DNA of 64,000 nt from Pseudisothecium myosuroides. Its lineage: Eukaryota; Streptophyta; Bryopsida; Hypnales; Lembophyllaceae. The translations under genes and the position numbers were made by a program. Positions 58,224-64,000 of the stretch are shown here, one piece after another (within the stretch, counting starts at the first letter, position 1; each line of letters starts with the position of its first letter). The stretch is from positions 24,298,987-24,362,986 of the forward strand of contig OX637290.1 in NCBI GenBank assembly GCA_951799445.1. Direction: 5' to 3'. The notes below the pieces were generated by a model that searched no databases, was not told the origin of the DNA, and saw nothing but the letters and a program-made list of their open reading frames with translations.

Positions 58224-61200
58224 GCTCATGAACTACTGATGGATTTTCTAATAGGTAGGAATGGGAACTCTATAATAAAAGTATGAACTTTAGGAATGGT
58301 GATTATGCAAAAATGATGTGGAAAGTTTAGAGAAAAAATAGAAATCTTCAATCAAAAAGAAAATTAAGAAAAAATGTGAATTTAATTAAATTAGCCAAAT
58401 GGTTAAATGTGGAGGAATTGAAAATAAAATATTACATGAAGAGAATTGTGTAAAAAATGGACTGGAAATTAAAAACGCAAATACAAAAAATACAAAACTA
58501 ATTAGTAGGTTTAGAACAACTAATAGAACGCTAACATTGTGAGAGGCACTCTAAAATAGCAAAAAAACAATAAACTAGTGGGATTTACAATAAAGTAGTG
58601 CATTTTTCCGCAATTTAGTGCAAATTTCAATAGATTAGTGTAGGGATGTAATTTTAATGGATGAATCCGTAAACTAACGGCTCTTAGGGTGGGAGATTAG
58701 GGTTAGAAGCTCTCTTTATTTTGCTTCCTTCTCTGTCTTGGTGTATTTGTGTGTGTGTGTTTTGGGAGAAATTTTGTGGTTTATGGGCATTTTAAGCATG
58801 AATGGTTAAAGATTAGGGTAGGAGAACATTAGGAGAAATTTATTGAGTAGGTTTCACCATTTTTTGAAAGAAAATGGGTGAAAAATAGAAACTTTTTAGA
58901 TCAGATGGAAAATTGGTGTTGGGCTTGATGGAAGAAAACTAGGGTGTGGTTGAAGTAATGAGAGAATTCATGCAAAATTTCAGGGTTTGTTTTGGATTGA
59001 GTTGATGGAGTGCTTTAGAGGGCAATGAGTTGACCAAAACATCAGGGTTTTGGAGGTGTTCCAATGGGCTGATAGGAGTTTTCCTAATGATAAAAAAGCA
59101 ATTCTAGGATTGGGGCTGTAGAATGGAGTAGGATGAGGAGAAAATGCTTGTTGGGTAGTTGGGATTGATTCATTCAAGTGGATTGGGCAGATTTGGGCAT
59201 TCAAGTTGGATTCAAGGCTTGGATGGAGTGCCTCGGGTGAACAGCAAGAAAGATGGGAAGCATCAAGACTAGCTGCAAAGATGGAGAGCTACGAAGTCAA
59301 CCGGAGCTAAAATCAAGGTTGGAGATTCCATGGTGCCCTAGGAACGAAGCCCTAAAATCAAAAAAGGAATGAAGCCCTAGAATCAACAAAAGCGAAGAAG
59401 ACGAAGATCGAATTCAATGACCACAATCAAGATCTCAGCAAGAGATTGAGAAAATTCCCACAAAATGACGAGCAGATCGTGAGAAGAGAGAATCGGTCAC
59501 AAGGATTCATAGATGGGGAAGGAGAAGCTCCAAGTTCAACAACATCGACCCGAGGAGTTCACCTGAAGTCAGAAGAAGGGACAAAACAAAGGCTCCAAGG
59601 GTGATTTTTTGACTTGAATGTTCTTTTTGCCTTTTGATTACCAAAAGCATGTGCAAAGAATTGAGCCATGTTAGGCAATCCATGTGATCATTGTTGGTAG
59701 TCAAGTTTACAGAGTCCATTAACTAGGGTTCATGGGGTATTTGGAATTTTTGTATGGTACTTAAAAATTCCTTGCATGATATAAGTATAAAATAGTGAGT
59801 TACTCACTATTTAATTGCCTAAAAACAAGAATTGCTTCCCCCATTTGGTTATATGCCCATGCATGCACAATGAATAAAGGTCACATTAAATTGCATGAAG
59901 GAAATTGGACATACTTGGAAATGAACCATGGAATCTTGGGAATTAGGGTATTAGTACACTTGTGATTGTGTTAAGGAGGTTTTTGGCTGAATGGAGTGTG
60001 CTGGAATTGTTGTGTAGGGGTCAATTTGGGCCATGTGTGGGCCTCAATTGTAAATTTTAGGTGGATATTTGGCATGGGAGGTGCCCTAATCCATTTGGAT
60101 GAATGTTGAATGCTTATGTAGTATAGAAACTAACATTTTAGGGAATTTTTGTGTGTTGCCTTCAATTGGCCTTAGAGCTTTTGGAGTGTTTTTTCCATTG
60201 GAGTCCATTGCTTGGAAGGCAATCTAGGTTAGAGTCTCATATACTCCCCACCCGCCAATTTTAGGGGTTTTTTTGCCATCACGGTGAAAAACTCTCATAG
60301 GTGGAGTTGGGGTCATTTTGAATAGTATGTAGCTCTATTTATAGTATTATGGAGATGGCAACTTTACAAGAGGTTGATTTTGGATTCCATTGATAAAGAA
60401 AACAATACATATAACCAAAGGGAACACCCTCGGCAAAATGTTTTACATTTTCTAAAACTTTTCCAGCACTATTTCTATCATTTTTTCTTTTTTGTTGTTT
60501 TAACTTCTTCTTTCTAACATGTTTTGTTACTAGTAGTGTCATTTCTTCATGTGCATCAAATGCATTTTGGCATCATTTACATGATACTTTTAGCACTTAC
60601 AGCTTGCATCTTTGAAAATTTATAACTAATTCGCAATGCATCTAAAAATTATGAAACCACTTACATTTTGATTCATAATCCTTCACCAATATGCAAAAAT
60701 TATTGTTTGTTTTCTAGAACATATTGGTTATGCTACAGAGTTTATTCATGCAATTTTAGATGTAGTTACCTTAGAATTTCTATAAAGTGAACTTTCATAA
60801 GTCAATAACCTCTCTAAAATGATACTATTCCTTCAATCCCATTCTGAATGCATTGAAGATGTACAAAATAAGTAAAAAAAATTAAAAAAAACTTTCATTG
60901 AATTTGGAATCTAGATGTCGCTCTAATGAACGTGACTTCAGTCCAGGAATGCTACAAAATTGTAGTTGACTAAAAAAATCTTTAAACATCATTAATGTCT
61001 CTAAAGCAACAACCTCTCTAATGTAATATTATATTCTCCTTTGATTTTGATACCTTATGAAAGGTCTCTTGTAACTCCAACCAGAAGGAAATTTCACCCT
61101 TTTGCAACACCAACCGTATGCCACTAGCACCTAGAATATAATTATTCTCAACCTTTAGCGAGCCCAAATATCTTGCTCATTGATTCAAAGGATGACAAAG

Positions 61201-62229
61201 GCTTTGCTCAAATTCAACACTACTTTTCAAAAGGAACCAATGACAATTGAAGTAATTTGTACTTTAAGGATGTCCAATTAAGGATAGTCTAGTGTGACCA
61301 ATAATAGGTGTTCCTATGACCTCAAATTTGAACAAAATTTAGTATGTTCACACAAACTCTAAAAATTCTCAAACCAATTGCATTCACTTTCATTTACACT
61401 TGCTAACATTGTGATATGATTTTTTTTCCTAAATTGTTTTCAAAACTGCTCGTTTGAAATTGAAAGTTTCTATTTTAGATGTGAATATCTAATTATGTTA
61501 ATTGGCATAAATTACGATTTAGTTCATTTGGGATCCCATATAAGCTCTCAAAAGAAAAAATGAGTGACACCAAGACTACATATCCTTGATAGAGGGATAC
61601 TCTATACTACAAACAAATAGAACTTGAAAAGAAGTGGTGATTGGTGAAGGTGAAATTTAATGGCGAGAAATGGATGGAAAGATTTAATGAGGGGGGATGT
61701 TGGTGGCTAAAGTTTGATCATTTTCAAGTCTTCTTTTGTAGAAAAGAATATGTATTGAACAAGCATGTTGCCCTAAACCTTTGGTTGCTTGCATTTGCAT
61801 CATGATCTAAAAGCATTATGGGTCGTTACAAGAAACAATTGTCCCATTAGAAGAAATTTGAGGGCTGCAAAGGGCCGTTTCAGGGTTGTTCCCGTAGCTA
61901 GGAACAATCAAAATATTAAAATAATTAAAAAATAAAAAATATTAAAATATTATTTAAAAAATATTATTTTTATTATTTTTATTATTTTTTGACGTGGCCA
62001 CGTCATATTACTGTTCCCAGGGCGTTCCCAGAGTTCCTAGGGCCTGATAACTCGCAGTCTCTTGTTGCCCTCGAATTTCTTCAAATGTTTTCTTTGTCCC
62101 CTTGGCCTTAGACAAGTAGTTTTTGCTCATAACTTTTGCATCGTATGTCCATTTTTTTGGTAAAATTTGAAATGAAGATACATGTGGTAATTTCAAACAT
62201 TAATTAATGATTTTATTTTTTAGAACTAA
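58224..62229. other. AT-rich intergenic DNA without supported gene
   Basis: Only short ORFs. 59220-59620 is purine-rich and resembles an untranslated leader (GAAGCCCTAAAATCAA and GAAGCCCTAGAATCAA repeated), but nothing coding follows. 61860-62040 contains GACGTGGCCACGTCATATTA next to A/T-only DNA. No feature can be supported. Confidence 0.4.
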
Positions 62230-63670
62230 TTTATTGAGCTCCACCGCATCCACGCCAAAGCCTTTCCGGATTTCTTGGGCAATGCTACAAGCTCCCGTCC
62301 ACGCCACTTTCAAGATCTTTTCCGTCCCACGCAAGGGCTCGCGCAACGACTCAATGCTTTGACAATGGAGGAATTATTCTCCTTCATGATGTCATTGATG
62401 ATGTAAAAGGGGTCAGATAAGGCTTTTCCAAGGAGTATCACGTGGATTGGAGTGGGGCACTTTCTGAAGAAGGGGAGACAGAACGGCAACTGCCTCGCGA
62501 TTACACTCTAGAAAACTGTTTTGAAGTTCCCTGTCACATTGGCGCGGTGGCAATGCTCTTAGGAGGTTGTAACGTCAATACTTATATTCCATTTGTACAG
62601 ATCATAGTAGTTGGAGTCACTATCCTCTTCCAACAAAGAAGGATGCCCCACATATGTGAGCAATCAAAGTTGATGTTCGCATCAGATTTAAGGTAAGGAT
62701 GATTTCTGGTTGGGATGTGGTATAGGAGTGAGTTTGGAGGCTTCCTATAGATGTTTCTAACCGGTTTGAGGAATGTGCACAGCCCCTTGATATACAACTT
62801 GTTCTACACTGTCTTTGTACCTCACCAAAATCATATTTGTATTTGTCTCAGGGTCTACATGTTGTGAGATGTAATGAGCCATTCTATCCATTACTCCACA
62901 TCTTCAAAGGTTCCGTTCACGCCATCGTTAAGTAAAAACCTTTGAACTCTAACCACTATTGAAGCGTTTGGATATGTGTAAACTAGGTCGGGAGGTGTAG
63001 ATGGAATTGTTAGGTCAATGTGACATACCTCTTGTCTTGGATAAAATGGAGGTGGCCTAAAGTGAACAGGTATATGAGATGGATGAAGAATATCGTGGAT
63101 GTCGAAGTTGACAACATCATGCTCAACAATTCAGATAGGGAGCATTTGACCTTGAACCGTCCACCATAAAGCAATTTCCTCCACATTGAGCCTCCAAGTG
63201 TTGATCTGCTACTAGAGGATAGTGCCTTGATGTATCCAACAATTGATTATATATAGACATGCAGAGTAGAAAGTAGTGTCCAAGCAAGTAATCTGCTTTG
63301 TTGAGTTGATTCCCTCCTTTATTAATCTAAAATTGTCCTTGTTGTACATTGTTACGTGTGGAGTGTCGAATTTCAAATTTTTTGACCCCAATTGGTTTGC
63401 AATAGTATCCTCTCAGTATTCCCGTTGTTAAGTATCATTAAATGCAATCTTTGTAAGGTGTTGGATTTTTTTCTCGTTGTAGTTGATGATTTTGAGCTAT
63501 TTTAAATTTAGGTTGTTCCCTTCATCAACGAATCCCTCGTCACGGCAAAAACTAAGGTATATATTTTTTAAATAGTTTTAACTAAGAGTCTTTTGGAATA
63601 TCTGAGTGTATGCAATCAACCACTACATTTACTAATGTTGGTGGCAATGTAGATTATGATGATGGGTTAA
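62230..63670. other. Right-end intergenic DNA
   Basis: 62230-62400 is GC-richer and, on the minus strand, gives a frame with ILKVAWTGACSIAQEIRKGF; the source is not recognised. The rest has minus-strand coding-like pieces broken by several stops (for example HVTMYNKDNFRLIKEGI near 63310-63360). Confidence 0.25.
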
Positions 63671-63843
63671 CTACAACTTTGTCAAGTTCATCCTTTGGAA
63701 ATGGAAAGATCTAATGTCAAATGATTTTGTACACCTTGGTTGAGAATCCCTGTAGGTGACCTTTATGACAGCATGTTGCTTAGTGAAGGATTCTAGCAAC
63801 TGAGTTGTACCACCAACGTAAATGTTGAGATCTTTGATCCAAT
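63671..63843 (-). pseudogene. Fragment of an unrecognised minus-strand reading frame
   Basis: Minus-strand frame IKDLNIYVGGTTQLLESFTK followed by QHAVIKVTYRDSQPRC and FDIRSFHF, ending in TAG (63671-63673). Coding-like in composition and continuous for about 56 codons, with further broken pieces to the left. Likely a decayed transposon or gene fragment extending past the window; no family recognised. Confidence 0.25.
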
Positions 63844-64000
63844 CTATTTGTCTTTTCCCTCTTTAGTGTGGGCAAATTCACTAAGTAGCTCTTATAAAAA
63901 TATTCCAAGAATGTAGTCCACTCTTGATATTGCTCCAGTCTATGGACATTTATGAGGTGTCTAGCTATTGCTCTTGAATCCTATGCATTCCACAAATTGT

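Noticed and set aside
1..64000. CRISPR array, rRNA, organelle or bacterial DNA
   Set aside because: No regularly spaced direct repeats, no rRNA-like core sequence, and the genes have spliceosomal introns.

Overview
The window looks like nuclear DNA of a land plant. The evidence is intron-rich genes with GT..AG boundaries, a probable plastid transit sequence, a plant-type fatty alcohol oxidase, and a dense layer of DNA transposons and miniature elements in AT-rich intergenic DNA. The SLC4 gene resembles animal-type bicarbonate transporters more than the borate (BOR) transporters of flowering plants. That makes a bryophyte, lycophyte, fern or gymnosperm plausible, but I cannot name the species. 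No rRNA, CRISPR array or bacterial feature is present. Homology statements rest on recognition of motifs by eye; no search was run.

Three genes look functional. (1) An SLC4-family anion/bicarbonate transporter on + (exons 19844-26221, 14 exons), with a serine/arginine-rich N-terminal stretch that reads like a chloroplast transit peptide. (2) A long-chain fatty alcohol oxidase of the GMC flavoprotein family on + (49158-55259, 8 exons, 778 aa). (3) A small intronless LysM protein on - (56064-56435, 123 aa) with an N-myristoylation motif. A SEC12/PREB-like gene at the left edge (263-632) is only a 5' fragment; its downstream part has decayed and ends where a large repeat begins.

The rest is mostly transposon history. 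A long repeat occupies 1517-16394 (locus 1). It occurs again in opposite orientation at 33644-42288 (locus 2), where its last 0.6 kb is inverted between CACTA transposon ends. Locus 1 is interrupted by about 7.7 kb of other DNA (3802-11549) with two weak unrecognised ORF clusters, foldback elements and TTAA-flanked elements.

The 3' end of the SLC4 gene (last 1.5 exons plus downstream DNA) has been tandemly duplicated. Copy 1 (25474-30738) was opened by a 3.46-kb pogo-like transposon (26597-30052) flanked by TA. Copy 2 (31770-42726) keeps the unoccupied TA site but was opened by the 8.6-kb locus 2 insertion. These paralogous empty sites allow several element borders to be read almost to the base.

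The right end (57.3-64 kb) is AT-rich, with a TTAA-flanked element and a decayed minus-strand reading frame, and no gene that I can support.
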